Shown: one piece after another, positions 49,501-61,540 of the stretch
Position numbering within the stretch: position 1 is the stretch's first letter
Layout: each line of letters begins with the position of its first letter
Assembly (NCBI GenBank): GCA_036172225.1
Contig: CM069933.1
Span: 27,214,846 to 27,278,845 of the forward strand
Origin: Cryptocoryne crispatula var. balansae
Taxonomy: Eukaryota; Streptophyta; Magnoliopsida; Alismatales; Araceae
Direction of reading: 5' to 3'
DNA length: 64,000 nt
Made by a program: the position numbers and the translations under genes
Notes under the pieces: model-generated
The model's input: only the letters and a program-made list of their open reading frames with translations
What the model was told of the DNA's origin: nothing
Databases searched by the model: none

Positions 49501-49740
49501 AAAAGGAAAAGATGTTAAGTTGGTAGGCATGGAAGGGGACTGCGTTGCTGAAGGTTTGTTCATAAGCAACGACACCTAGAAAATGATGATGTCAAGGCAC
49601 CTCAGAGATGTATTCTATGAAGTGTCTGTTGTTCGTGTTCATAAGCCAAATGCCCCATTGTTCGTTAAGAATGATCATAGACAAAAAATGTGTGATGCTA
49701 ATGGAAGCCATATTATATGGTTCAAGTATTATGTAAGTTA

Positions 49741-51292
49741 TTCTAATTACATATTTTACTCACAATCATTAATTAATTAAATAATTATTTTTTAAATTTT
49801 TTTGATTTTACATTCTAAGTTATTTTTGATGAAAAATGATCAATGAGGACTGTGGATGGCTGACAACTAAGTCTTTTATCATTGAAATTGATTATTGGTT
49901 GTGATGGTTTTAAAGGTCATATTATGTTTGTGGTACTCATGTAACTTCTGGTGGATTGTGGGTGATGGTTATGGTTTCATGTTCTTATTTTATATATTTC
50001 AACTTTGTGATGTGTACTTCATTTATGAATTTTTCTTTATAAATCAGACCTGGTTATTGTATCATTCTGATTTGAGGATGGTCTATATATAGGAAGGTTG
50101 TGAATGGTGTATATAACAGATGTATGAATGTTTCATAAGTAAGTTTTATTTTTTTTAGATTTTTTCCCACATGCAGTTTGTAATTAGCAAGTTCTGTTGT
50201 AAGAAGATTGAGTGTTTTCACTCAGTAGGATGGATGGATGACAGTGTCAACTTCTAGGTATTACCTTACATGTCTTTTATAATCATACAAAGCCCAAGGT
50301 AAGTATATTTATCTGGTTCACATTTGTTATCTTGTTCTTCTATATGTTTCCCCGGTTTTATTTTTATGTGTTAGTTCCCAACTTCTTCTAACAATAGCCC
50401 AATGGGATTTTGTTGATTCACCATTTTGTTTCACAATAAGATTTTTTTTAAATGTGTTATGTTTCTGCAACTATCAGCTCTTGTATATTACTATGCACTC
50501 CAAACAGCCCATGAGAGCATTTAATTGGATGCTCGTTATCATGATTCTTGTTTTTTTGCACTCTTGACTCAAAGTGTGTGTGTATTTCTCTATATATATG
50601 TATAAGCAACTCCAGTTGCATCAATCATCCCTAATCATCAAACCGCCAGAACATCAAAATATTTTTTAAGTGGTTGCACTTTTCTTTTTATTTAGGTAAC
50701 TTTACTTTTTTTAAGTAAAGATAATCTTACATCTGTATGTATCATTCACACAAGCGGGTGCATTAATATCATTCTCACAAGTGGGTTGAGATGGACTACT
50801 TCTCCTGAAGTTGTGTCGACAGCCAGATGCCAGAGGGGCCCGGTACATAATTGATTTTTACATATTTTTTTAATAATGCTTTCTCATCTTGTGTGTTAAA
50901 TCATATCACAGTATTCCCATAATCCAAACAAATAGGTTCGACGAAGATGAGAATGCTCTAGGATTCTTGTTATTTTTTTAAATATAAGACTAGGATGTAC
51001 CAAAATATCCAAGTATATATATGTGTGACATTTTTATATATGTTGACCCATTTTTGGGAACGGTATTAGGCATCTGTATCATTTTTCTCTTTTTGATGCC
51101 AACATCACAACAATTAATACATCAGTAGTTTTGATATCACAATTAAATTAAAGTGTTGCCAAATAATGGGATAAATCTTCATCAGTGTCAGTTTTCTTTT
51201 ACGTTTATGTATTTTTTGGTGACAATCACTTATCACAACAAAGACACCTAAGAAAATTGCATGCTTGATTTCTCAGGAGAAACTGCTAAGGA
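49741..51292. other. CACTA-3 3' region, no gene seen
   Basis: AT-rich, with short low-complexity open frames only. No recognisable element. Confidence 0.45.
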
Positions 51293-52110
51293 TTTTTTGG
51301 TCATGATGGTAGTAGAATTTGCTTGTGCTTATAGTGATCCATTTTCAATGCCGATTGGTAAACATGTTTTGCTTGTTTATCAGAGTGCATCAACAAAGTA
51401 CTACTCTGGTTTCTATATCAACAAAGTCTTGTGCTTATAGTCATTGCTCAGGTTGTGAAAGGCGTATATAGGAATGTTTAGGTGAATGAAGTTATGTTTT
51501 TGATCAAGTGTTTTGTTTGTGAAGTGTTGTCAAAATTTGGATTACATTGAGTGACGAGGTCTTTTGAAAGTTGTATGAGTTTTTGTGTGAATTGTGTTTG
51601 TATTAAGTGGAATGAGTGGAATGTATGGATTGCAATGAGTGAAATGTATTCTGGTCGAAGATCAGGCTTTAGTTATGTAGTTGGATATATATACCTACGA
51701 GTATTAAACTCGTAGGTAAAGAGAAGATCTTCTGTAGGTATACAACATATTCTTGGGATTTACCTACATAAACAAACCGTAGGTATAGGCCATTTTCCCG
51801 TAAGTAAAAGACTTACCTACGGAGCTACCTACGGATTGGTTGCCTAGGGCTAGTACATGTAGGTAAATCTTTTATCTACGGATGGATCCGTAGGTATAAT
51901 ATGAACTATACCTACGGGTGTATGTTCACCCATAGGTATAGTACCGGAACTATACCTATGGATTCATCCATGGGTAAAACATTTACCTACACGTACTAGC
52001 CCTATGGATGGGTCCGTAGGTAGTTCCGTAGGTAAAGGCTTTTACCTACAGGAAAACGGTCTATACCTATGTTTTTTTTGGCGTAGGTAAAACACGAATT
52101 TCTTGTAGTG
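51293..52110. repeat. CACTA-3 right arm of long inverted repeat
   Basis: Pairs with 41361-42125. Contains the ACCTACGG-type subterminal repeats and ends TTTCTTGTAGTG at the element terminus. Confidence 0.92.
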
Positions 52111-52290
52111 AAAGTTAATGGTGACAGCTCATTAAGCTGTCACAAATGGTAAACACAAACCACCCTTGGGGTGTTCCAGATTTTTTTATCTGGTTTAGCA
52201 ATGGCTAGACCCCATTTGGGACGGCTTCAGCTGTCATATATAAGTTTATTCGCAATGGCTGTAGAAGCCGTCACCAATAAATCTTTTCTG
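52111..52290. repeat. CACTA-4 3' subterminal remnant
   Basis: Diverged GTGACAGC, GGGACGGC and AATGGCTG repeats. The stretch CCCTTGGGGTGTTCCAGATT matches the CACTA-1 right side near 8740-8765 when reversed, which fixes orientation. Confidence 0.75.
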
Positions 52291-52379
52291 CCAAAAAAAT
52301 TAATTGGCTTGGCCGGATTGGACCAATTCTTGGATCGAATCAGGAAGACCGATACTTCCCGATAACTTCCAGAATGATC

Positions 52380-53200
52380 CAGAATCAGATTGACCCATCT
52401 AGAAACGAGTTTGGATTGGCCAATCCGGCATTCGATTGGGGATTTGGATAATTTTTCCCAATCCAATGCCGGATTGTCCAATTAAATCCCAGAATGCACT
52501 TGAATTGGGTAATCTAGAATGGAATTGGGGATTAGGATATTTTTGCCCAATATGATGTTGGATTGTCGAATTCAAACCAGGAACGAGATTGAATTGGGCA
52601 ATCTGGTATCGGATTGGGGATTTTGATCCTTTTGGCCAATCCGGTGCTAGATTGTCCAATTTAAACCCCAAAACAGACTTGGATAGGACAAATTGGCTTC
52701 GGATTGAAGATTTGGATATAATTTGACAATCTGATGCTGGATTGTCCAATTCAAACCCGGAATAGACTTCTATTAACCAATCTGGCTTCAAATTGCCGAA
52801 TTAGGATATTTTTTGCCCAATTCGATGCCGAATTACCCAAGTCTTACCCAGATCGAGATCCAATTGGGCAACCTGGTATCGACTTGGAAATTTTAATCTT
52901 TCTGGCCAATTCGGTACCGGATTGCCCAATTCAAACCTAGAACGGACTTGGATTGACCAATCCGACATCGGATTGAGGATTTGGATACTTTTTCCCAATT
53001 CGATGCCAGATTGCCAAATTCAAACATGGAAGGAGATTGAATTGGACAATCTGGCATCGGATTGGGGATTTTGAACTTTTTGACCAATTCAGTGTCAGAT
53101 TGCCTAATTCAAACCCGGAACAGGCTTGGATTGGCCAATAGAAGTCAGATTGAGGAATTGGATATGTTTACCCAATTTAATACGGATTGCCCAATATGAT
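52380..53200. repeat. CACTA-4 array downstream of gene 2
   Basis: About nine diverged units of roughly 90 bp containing ATTGCCCAATTCAAACC and GGATTGGGGATTT, related to the CACTA-1 unit. Only relics remain at the corresponding place in CACTA-1 (8463-8615). Confidence 0.85.
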
Positions 53201-53377
53201 GCCGGATTAAAGATTGGTTTACATCATTTTTCATTCCACATTTAATCCATCATTCACAATCCACTTACACAAGCACACATTTACATATAACATACCAAAT
53301 AATACATTTTATTCATTTGCCAAAATGTTTTAATACATAGAAACATTGACACAAAGGAGAGTCCAAAAAATATATAT

Positions 53378-55189
53378 TCATTCATCGTCTTCATCTTTGT
53401 CTTCATCTTCACTCTCCTCACCATCTTCATAGTCCTCGTCGTCGTCGTCATTTCTCTCGTCTTTTTGTTGAGGCAGAGGATGCCCTTATGTGGATGGCAC
53501 ATCAGAAGCCGGAACCTTTGACTCAAACCTTCTATAATTTGATTAAGGCGATCAAAATTATTTTGGAACAATTTTTGTTGATTGTCCAATTGTTGTTTCA
53601 ATGAAGTAATTTCAACTTCACAACGAACATTGAGTTCTCCTTGCCTCGTCACCTAAGCTCTAAGATCCCGAACTTCTTGAGTCGAGTTAGAAGCACCTCC
53701 ACTTGACTCACCATACCAAGTGTTGCAAGTTTCACCTCGCCTACGACATCAGATTTGTCCCAATCGATCTCTACTGAAGACGGATACAAAAGCCTCCTCC
53801 ACGGTGAGTGGAGGCTGTGATCCCCCAGCATCCAAGGATTCAGATGCTGGGGGATTCATCAATCCATGCATATTTTCCTATATAAAAAATATGATAAAAA
53901 GTAGAATTAAAATGTTGAATTATAAATTATAAAGAAAAAATCATTTATAAACCAATCATTACCATCATGAGACGACTTTGATCATTATCCTAAATGATTG
54001 CTCCATCAAGCTCCACATGTGTTTTGACTCATCTAGAATACTTCGAGACGAATTGAAGGACGACCTTCTTTTCGTACCTAGCCAAAATTTTTTAAAAAGA
54101 ATAAAGAATTTAGAAATAAGGTTCAACTAATATGAAATTTTAATTTTTTACTACTTAAAAATTCTCTTTCTAACTGGTGTATGTTTGTTCTTCCTCTTTT
54201 GTACGGCATTATTAATTACCACCTATTACTAGTATTCTTTTCACTCAGTGCGTACAAATATATATAAAAAATTGAAATAATATTTCTCGACATTACTAAA
54301 CTGATTATAAAAAGAAGAGATTTGTTTGATTTACCCTTGCTTCATCTTGACTCCATAAATGGCACATATGATGCCATCGTTCCTCGTTGCATTGTGGAGG
54401 AACGTTGGCATGAGCTTTCTCCACTAATCATCCTGTAAAGTACCATAGACAAATATTATTAGCAAAAAACTTGGTCTAATAAAAATTTACATGATTAATA
54501 AGTTATATTCTACCTTTCTTTTCAAATGATTTATTTATTTCCTTTGCATATCTCTCATATGCCTTAATATTTGTGCATCGGATTGGGGATTCCGCTGAAA
54601 GTAAAATGTTGCTGCATCAATATAAGAATGATTACAAAGTTCACAAAATTTTAAAGAAGATGAATATTTATCATGTTACCTCTAAATCATGAAATATGGC
54701 GTCCTTCTTCTCCTACGCCAGAGTAATGTAACTGTGTTCCAATAAATCACAATGTACTCTGTTCATAACTCCTAAGTATGAGGTGAACTCCTGCCCGTGT
54801 GATCCAACCCCAGATCCTCCTACAATATCGACATTGTATGACTCATCAGGCCCTAGTGTTCACACGCTAATGGCCTTTGTTGGACCTCTCCCACGTCTAA
54901 CTGATGTAGCTAGTTAAACAGAAATTAAAAAATTCAAATAGACAATGAATATTTTTTAAAAATTTCTATACTTATATATAGTCAAATATATACCTGAAGC
55001 TTGAGAAGATGGACTTCTACCATCTGTAGGTGACGCCATTGGAACCCAGTGAGAACGAGCCTGAGATGGACTAGACTCATGGGGTGCCTCTCGAGCTGGC
55101 TCGGAAGCAACACCCCTAGAGGTAGAAGGTCGATCTTTGGATGTGTGAGATTGACCCCGTGATCCACCACCCTTAGATGGTGTAGCCAT
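53378..55189 (-). pseudogene. TNPA-like (Transposase_24) gene of CACTA-4, decayed
   Basis: Exon 1 (55189-54994) encodes MATPSKGGGSRGQSHTSKD, a Ser/Pro-rich N-terminus, and ends at a CAG|GTATAT donor. Downstream on the minus strand I read RRGRGPTKAISV, SYNVDIVGGSGVGSHGQEF and KAYERYAKEINKSFEKK. The final exon (about 53831-53378) has the coiled coil TSLKQQLDNQQKLFQNNFDR and an acidic tail. Stops (near 54862 and 54716) and frame changes show it is inactive. The order matches plant Ptta/En/Spm proteins that bind element ends. It has no ULP1 part. It shows which exons CACTA-1 has lost. Confidence 0.72.
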
Positions 55190-55262
55190 CTAAAACATCC
55201 TTTGACTCTTGCTGAGAAAACTCATCATTTGCCACATAAAAATAGTAGGCTACGTGTTGAGT

Positions 55263-56340
55263 TTATTCAATTAGATGGCAGATTGCCCAATTGAAACCCA
55301 GAATGGGCTTGGATTTGGCAATCCGACTTCGAATTGGGAACTTGGGGATTTTTGCACAATTCGATGCCGGATTGCCCAATTCAAACCCGTTTCGGGCTTG
55401 GATTGGGTAATCCGGCTTCAAATTGGGGACTTGGAGATTTTTGCCCAATCCAAAGTTGGATTGCCCAATCCAAGCCCGTTCTATGTTTGAATTAGGTAAT
55501 TTTGCTTCAGATTGGGGTTTTTGGTTTTTTTGGCCAATCTGGTGCTGGATTGCCCAATTCAAACCCATTCCAGGCTTGGATTTGGCAATTCGGTTTCAGA
55601 TTGGGGACTTGGGGATTTTTTCCCAATGAATACCGGATTGCTCAATTCAAACCCATTTTGGGCTTGGATTTGGTAATCCTGCTTCGGATTGGGGACTTGG
55701 GGATTTTTCCCCAATCCGAAGTTAGATTGCCCAATCCAAGCCCGTTTTGGGTTTGAATTGGGCAATCTGGCATCGAATTGGGGATTTTGATCTTTTTGGC
55801 CAATCCGGTGCTAGATTACCCAATTCAAATCCGTTCCGGGCTTGGATTTGACAATCTGGCTTTGGATTGGGGACTTGGAGAATTTTACCCAATTCGATGC
55901 CAGATTGCCCAATTGAAACTCGTAACGAGCTTGGATTTAGCAATCTGGCTTCAGATTGGGGACTTGGGAATTTTTGCCCAATCCGAAGCCGGATTGCCCA
56001 ATCCAAGCCTATTCCGAGTTTGAATTGGGCAATCTAGCTTTGGATTGGGGATTTTGATCTTTTTGACCAATCTGGTGCCAGATTGCCCAATTTAAACCTG
56101 TTATGGGCTTGGATTTGGTAATCCTACTTCGGATTGGGGACTTGGGAATTTTTGCACAATCCGATGTCAGATTGCCCAATTGAAACCCGTAACGGGTTTG
56201 AATTAGGCAATCCGGCTTCAGATTGGGGACTTAAAGATTTTTGTTCAATCCGTTGTCGAATTGCCCAATTCAAACCCATTCTGGGCTTGGATTTGGCAAT
56301 CCGACATCGGAATGGGGACTTGGGGATTTTTGCTTGTTCC
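55263..56340. repeat. CACTA-4 array between its two genes
   Basis: About twelve diverged units of 89-90 bp with ATTGCCCAATTCAAACCC and GATTGGGGACTTGGGGATTT. The position between transposase and gene 2 is the same as the CACTA-1 array, but unit-to-unit divergence is much higher. Confidence 0.88.
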
Positions 56341-56517
56341 ACTTGACTTGTTGATGCGAACGGTTCATCAGTTTCTAATCTTCTCTGTGTTTAATGATAT
56401 AAAACTATTTTCATTAACCCTAAAACCTCGATCCTTTTAATACACATCCCACCATTCACATTTAAAAAGTATTAAATGACTATTCCTATTGAATGATATT
56501 TCAAGTATATCCAATAT

Positions 56518-59376
56518 TCATTCATAATAACCATCACAACCAGATTGAAGATGGTCATTCACAATAACACTACATAATTGAGTTGATTTAGTTGAATCGG
56601 ATTCCAATGTTCGAAATCTAAATCTATTGCATATATAACCATTTAATGATGATGCAAATATGGATGGACTAAGTGATAATATCTCCAACTCCTTGGTGTA
56701 TCTAAAAGAACCTACATTCCTTAACTCTTGAATATGTGATTTGAACCACATGAAGAAATTATCTTCTATAGTTGATCCATTATTAAGTGCATCGCTATAA
56801 GATTGATGAAAATAATTCATATTATGAATTTGATTTAACACGTATGCATGGATTAACTGTTGTTCTCTTTCTGTCAAAATTTTAGGCACATACCTGCATC
56901 TCAATGGGTGACCAAGCAGTTTGAATATTGTACTATCATCATTATCAACTTCATATAGACCACCATCATAGTTCTGATCTCTACTATATTCACTCGTATC
57001 TTGCATATATGTTGAAATAAACTGCGTACACTCCTCAACCAAGTAGCCCTGGGCAATGAAACATTTAACTCTCACCTTGTTGCCCACATAATCTTTGAAC
57101 CTCTTTAAATATCTTTCAATTTGATACATCTACCGGTATTGAACTGGTCCAGACATTCTTGCCTCAAGTCAAATGCACAACTAAGTGGATCATTACATCA
57201 AAGAATGGTGGTGAAAATTTTTGTTCTAACTTGCACAATATTATTGTAATCTTTGACTTCCAATCTCTCAAAATGTTACTATTCAAAACCTTAGCACAAA
57301 TGATCTTAAAATATTGGCATAACTCTACAATAGGACTCAGTACATTTTTTGGCACGATTCCTTGAAATGACAAAGGAATAATCATTTGCATCATAACATG
57401 GCAATCATGACTTTGTAATGCACTAATTGTCCTGACATTTAAATCTACACATCTACCGAAATTCGAAGAATAACCATCTGGCACTCAAATATTTTTAATA
57501 AAATCAAGTATTCTTGACTTTTGTTCATTGCTAAGTCTATAAACTGCATCTGGAAATCTTGATGAACCCTCGTACGGATGTAACTCGGAGTGAATATTTA
57601 AATCTACTAAATCTTTCCTTGAGTTCAGATTATCCTTGTCAGTTCTTGATAAGTTAAAAATGTCTAATATATTATCATACACATTCTTTTCAATATGCAC
57701 ACCATCTAAATGGTGTCAAATAATAAGAGATGACCAATATGTTAGTTTCTTAAAAAAATACACTCATCTTTTTTCCAACTTTCATTCTTTGACAATTTGT
57801 TCCTTAAGTTTTCTAATTCTTTCTTAAACGATTTTTCGAATCTAATAGTATTCATCTCTTTTTGTTGTCTCCATTGATCATATTCTGTAAGTATCTTTGG
57901 TGCTCCCTTCTTACACCATTGACCATCAAAAAGATGCTTATGCTGGTTCTTTCTCCACTGATGTGCTACTGGTAAGAACCGATGATGACCAAGGTAACAT
58001 TGTTTTCGACTATGAGCAAGTCGAATGGAATATGTTTCATCGTTACAAATAAAACATGCCAATTTCCCTTTAGTACTACATCTAGATAAATTTGCACATC
58101 CTAAAAACTCATTTATCATACTAAAAAGTTTGACTTTCATTACGAAAATATCTTTTTGTTCAGCATCATAAGTCTTCAATCTGAACTCCCATAAATATTT
58201 TAACTCTTCCACCAATGGTTGTAAGAATACATTGATATCATTTCCATAAGCTCTTGAACCAGGTATTAACAATGATATTATTGTGTATGTGGCTTTCATA
58301 CATATCCACGATGGTAAGTTGTACACCATTGTAACAACATGCCACATGTTGTATTTTGTAGACATGTGACCAAATGGATTAAAGCCATCTGAAGTCAATC
58401 TAATATGAATGTTGTATTTCTCTAACGCAAATTCTGGATAAAGTTCATCCACCCTTTTTCAAGCGGGAGAATCGGCAGGATGACGCATTTCACCAGTCAA
58501 TTGATATGATCATGGCTGGCTATGCAATGTCATCCACTTAGCCTTATTGGATGATATGAATAAGCGTTGCAGCCTATTTCCTAATAGAAAATAATGTAAA
58601 ACTTTTTATGCTATTCTTTTATTTTGATTTTTAGGATCATTTTTATATCTAGAAATGTTACAATGTGGGCAAACACTTTTATCTTTATTATCTCTCCAAA
58701 AAAATACAATCATTTTTACATGCATGAGTTTTTCATAAGTCCTAATTTCTTAACTATTTTCTTAAGCTCATACCAATTATCAGAAACACATGCCCCATTA
58801 GGTAAGACTTCCTTAAATAAAGATAATATCATATCCATATGTTTTCTAGTGAGACTATTAATCGACTTAAGTTGAATCAACTTTAAAATAAATTTTAATT
58901 TGGATACATCTTTTACACCTTCATATAGAGGTGTTTCAGAATTTTTTAATAATTTAGAATATTGCAACTTTTTTTCATTGTGTTCTTCCTTATTATGTCG
59001 AATAGAAGATTTATTATTTTGAATATCTTGTAACATTTTCATTAGTTCATCGTCTACATGATCATCTTGTGGTTCGCTTAAATTTGTAACATCCTCATTT
59101 CTAATATTAACTTCAATTTCACCGTGATATATCCATATTTGATAATTTAACTATATGTCATCGCATATTAGGTGTTCTTTCACAATATTTCTTTTCAAAA
59201 ATAAATGTATTACAATATTTTTTACAATGACATTGTATTAGATCGTTATGTTGTCCATGTCTAAATTGTATCCTAGAAGGATGAAAATCATACTCTAAAA
59301 AATCTTCGATCCCTTGAAGATAACTAGAATCTAATCTATTAGAAATATGCATCCAAGATTTGTCTAAGTTACTCAT
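56518..59376 (-). pseudogene. TNPD-like transposase of CACTA-4, decayed and truncated
   Basis: Starts MSNLDKSWMHISNRLDSSY at 59376 and aligns with the CACTA-1 transposase throughout. Readable pieces on the minus strand are 59376-59158, 59042-58716 (LFKEVLPNGACVSDNWYE), 58452-57742 (Transposase_21: IRLTSDGFNPFGH), 57700-57164 (MHIEKNVYDNILDIF; SPIVELCQYFK) and 57129-56518. Frame changes and stops separate them. The DUF4216-like C-terminus present in CACTA-1 (about 140 residues) is missing after SGCDGYY. The acidic residue in the GLASDG motif is kept but Ala became Thr. Confidence 0.88.
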
Positions 59377-59399
59377 TTATTTTAATAAATAATTTAAGT

Positions 59400-60640
59400 A
59401 CAATGAAGAAATGATAATTTAATAAAGAAATCAATATAACTGAACCTCCACCGAAAGAAGTAACTTTCGAATGAATATCTCATTTTAAGTTTCCTGAAAA
59501 AGAGATTAAGCAATATATATAAGACTTGACATCGAGAAATAAATTTTATACATGTTAATTAAACAATTTAAGTCATACAAACATTTAATAATTTATAATC
59601 GCTAAAATAGGCATAAGACACCTTTAATATATACCCTTAATAATGGAGTTAACATATCCTACTTAAAATATAATATGATTTATCCATAATATTAACCTTT
59701 GGGATAAACTAGATTAAGCTTGGGGAAAAAATATGTTTATCCTTGGTTACCCGTGATAAAGTAGAGTATACTTGTATAAATTTTAAATATTAACCCATGT
59801 CATATATTACTAACTTAGTTTCTATGTTACTAAGCCATCCAAACTAACTTCGTAACCATAAGTTCATTGTTACAAACCCATGCTATATATTACTAACCCA
59901 CCTAAACTCACTTACTAACTCCTTATATTTAGTTACTAACCAATGTTACGTATTACTAATCCATCTGAACTATCTTCTAATGCTCTTTATTTAATTACTA
60001 ACTAATATTATAACTTACTAACCTAGTTCATGTGTTACTAAGTAATCCAAATATAAATAAAAATTATTTTTATTTAATGAAATTAGTTTTTGTCTATTGA
60101 TATAAATTTTAAAAATAATATATTTCATTTAACAAAATAATATTTTCAAGTCAATTTTATCAACCATTACGAAAAACAATTTTCGTCAAAAATTTTGGGA
60201 TGCCGGAATTCTCATTTTGACATGGTCAAAGGAGATTGTTTTCCCTTGACCAGCTTTTTATGTTCAAACAAATAACCGGAACGATCACTATTTCCGAAAA
60301 ACATAACCCGGCAACTAGTTTTATGTTCAAACAAATGCACCCTAAGTTGAGGAAAACCCAACATAGAAGATGCATACCTTAAAGGAGACCCAGTTAACCC
60401 TAGCTAGTGTTTAGCTCCTAGCAATCTGGCACGAAGGCAGCGGTTTTGGCACCGGCGGTGGTGGCGCCGGCGGCGGTGGCGCCGGCGGCGGTGGTGATGG
60501 CGGCAACGGCAGCAGTGATGGCCGCAACTGCGGTGACGATGGTAGCAACCGGCAGCGAGAGCGAGAGCGAGAGCAAGAGAGAGAGAGAGAGAGTTGACGG
60601 CGAGTGCAGGGGAAGGGGAAAGAAGGGGGTACGTGGAATT
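59400..60640 (-). other. CACTA-4 leader region
   Basis: Minus-strand leader with the same TTTTTCAG|GAAACTT acceptor (near 59490) and downstream sequence as CACTA-1. 60441-60560 is a GGCGGTGGC-type GC-rich repeat and 60555-60595 is GA-rich. No gene. Confidence 0.5.
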
Positions 60641-60649
60641 TAAGAGATA

Positions 60650-60812
60650 AGATATTGGCGACAACTCTTTGAAATCGTCGCCAATGCGACTCGACCATTT
60701 AACGGTCGATTAACACTATTAACGATGGCTGAAGCCATCGCTAGTGAAACTATACAGCTTCTAAGGTCGTCACCAATAAACAGAAAATCTACCGTGCGGA
60801 TTTCTTTTCCTA
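60650..60812. repeat. CACTA-4 5' subterminal remnant
   Basis: Diverged GGCGAC/GTCGCC repeats with the block GACCATTTAACGGTCGA, which reversed matches GACCGTTGAACGGTCGA at 2056-2072 of CACTA-1. It stops abruptly where CACTAC starts at 60813. Confidence 0.82.
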
Positions 60813-61180
60813 CACTACAAGAACTTGGAGATTTTATGGCAACGTTTTTACAGCAACTCAAAATGTTGCTATAAAATTTACTTAAAATAACAATTTTATT
60901 TAGTTGTCACAAAAAATACTTATTTACAGAAAATATAAATTTTGTCATAAATAATATAATAATTAAATTTATTATTGTTGATATTTCAATATAATCTAAA
61001 TACATATGTTTAGAATTAAATAATTTAAAATTTTATATTTGTTATTAGTAAAGATATTTTTTGAAGAGTTTAATTTTTTAAATAATAAAGATAGAAGTTA
61101 AATATTTATTTTTTTAACTTTCCATCTAGGTTTACGGTGATTTTTTTAAATTTACTTAATTTTGTTATCACTTGATTTAT
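60813..61180 (+). mobile_element. Left end of a further CACTA-like element
   Basis: CACTACAAGAACTTGGAG opens a third repeat type (GCAACGTTTTTACAGCAACT, AAATGTTGCTATAA). The right end was not found before 64000, so it is either partial or runs off the window. No transposase recognised. Confidence 0.55.
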
Positions 61181-61334
61181 TATGGCGCCGTTAACACGTT
61201 TTTGATAAAAGTTATTATTTCTGGGGGCATTTGCGGCGAACGCGCTTGGAATAGGGCACGGTGAGTCGGTGAGGCACGCCGACGCCGACGGAGCACATCT
61301 GACGGAGCGAACCCGCCATCCTCCGGAGGAACAT

Positions 61335-61540
61335 CGCAAGGGAGTTCGGTCGCATCTGACGGAGCGCATTTGCGGCAACTCCGGCCTCATCTGACGGCAT
61401 CACAAGGGAGTCCGGCGGCAACTCCGGCTACAACTCCCTCGTCTGACGGCATTGCAAGTGAGTCCGTCAGTAACTCCATCGTCTGACAACATCGCAAGGG
61501 AGTCCTGCGGCAACTCCCTCGTCTGACAGCAGATATGTAA
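61335..61540. repeat. Short tandem repeats around CAACTCC
   Basis: About four irregular ~50-60-bp units around GCAAGGGAGTCCGGCGGCAA and CTCCCTCGTCTGACGGCAT. It may be leader sequence of the element starting at 60813. No coding function seen. Confidence 0.65.

Larger units (their letters stand above)
44236..49740 (+). pseudogene. ULP1-Transposase_24 gene of CACTA-3, decayed
   Basis: Exon-by-exon relative of the CACTA-2 gene 2. It starts MESLSFKSDGGNSKD at 44236 and is split by a solo LTR (45080-46540). It resumes with HMWG near 46890, the ULP1-like segment at 47124-47600, the Transposase_24 segment at 47690-49140 (GRTYCRDVQALEDEKLIVVE) and the TNP1-like end at 49500-49734. The protease is dead: the Trp after the catalytic His reads TAG (VH*R near 47128), and VPQQ reads VP*Q near 47498. 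The Asp (MLDSLH) and Cys (LECWFF) codons remain. Further stops occur near 48282, 48404 and 49578. Confidence 0.83.
41361..52110. mobile_element. CACTA element 3, fold-back derivative with decayed ULP1 gene
   Basis: 10.75 kb. The right end reversed is CACTACAAGAAATTCG and the left end is the decayed CATTGCAAGGAATTCG. Subterminal motifs (ACCTACGG) and gene content match CACTA-2. The outer ~0.8 kb at both sides are inverted copies of one another, far longer than normal CACTA termini. The 5' part of the transposase gene is absent. Flanking triplets (TGA and AAA) do not match. A solo LTR lies inside. Genes run on the plus strand but carry many stops, so it is inactive. Confidence 0.88.
52111..60812 (-). 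mobile_element. CACTA element 4, inverted relative of CACTA-1, ends lost
   Basis: Read on the minus strand it follows the order of CACTA-1: GACGGC-type subterminal remnant (60812-60650), GC-rich leader, transposase pseudogene, 90-bp array, gene 2, a second array and a subterminal remnant. Both outer ends are missing: compared with CACTA-1, about 200 bp at the 5' side and about 400 bp at the 3' side. The left border coincides with the right terminus of CACTA-3, and the right border with a new CACTAC terminus. Coding regions are heavily decayed, so it is older than CACTA-1. Confidence 0.88.

Noticed and set aside
60404..60698. Minus-strand Ser/Leu/Arg-rich frames
   Set aside because: They lie in the GC- and GA-repeat leader of CACTA-4 and have no domain.
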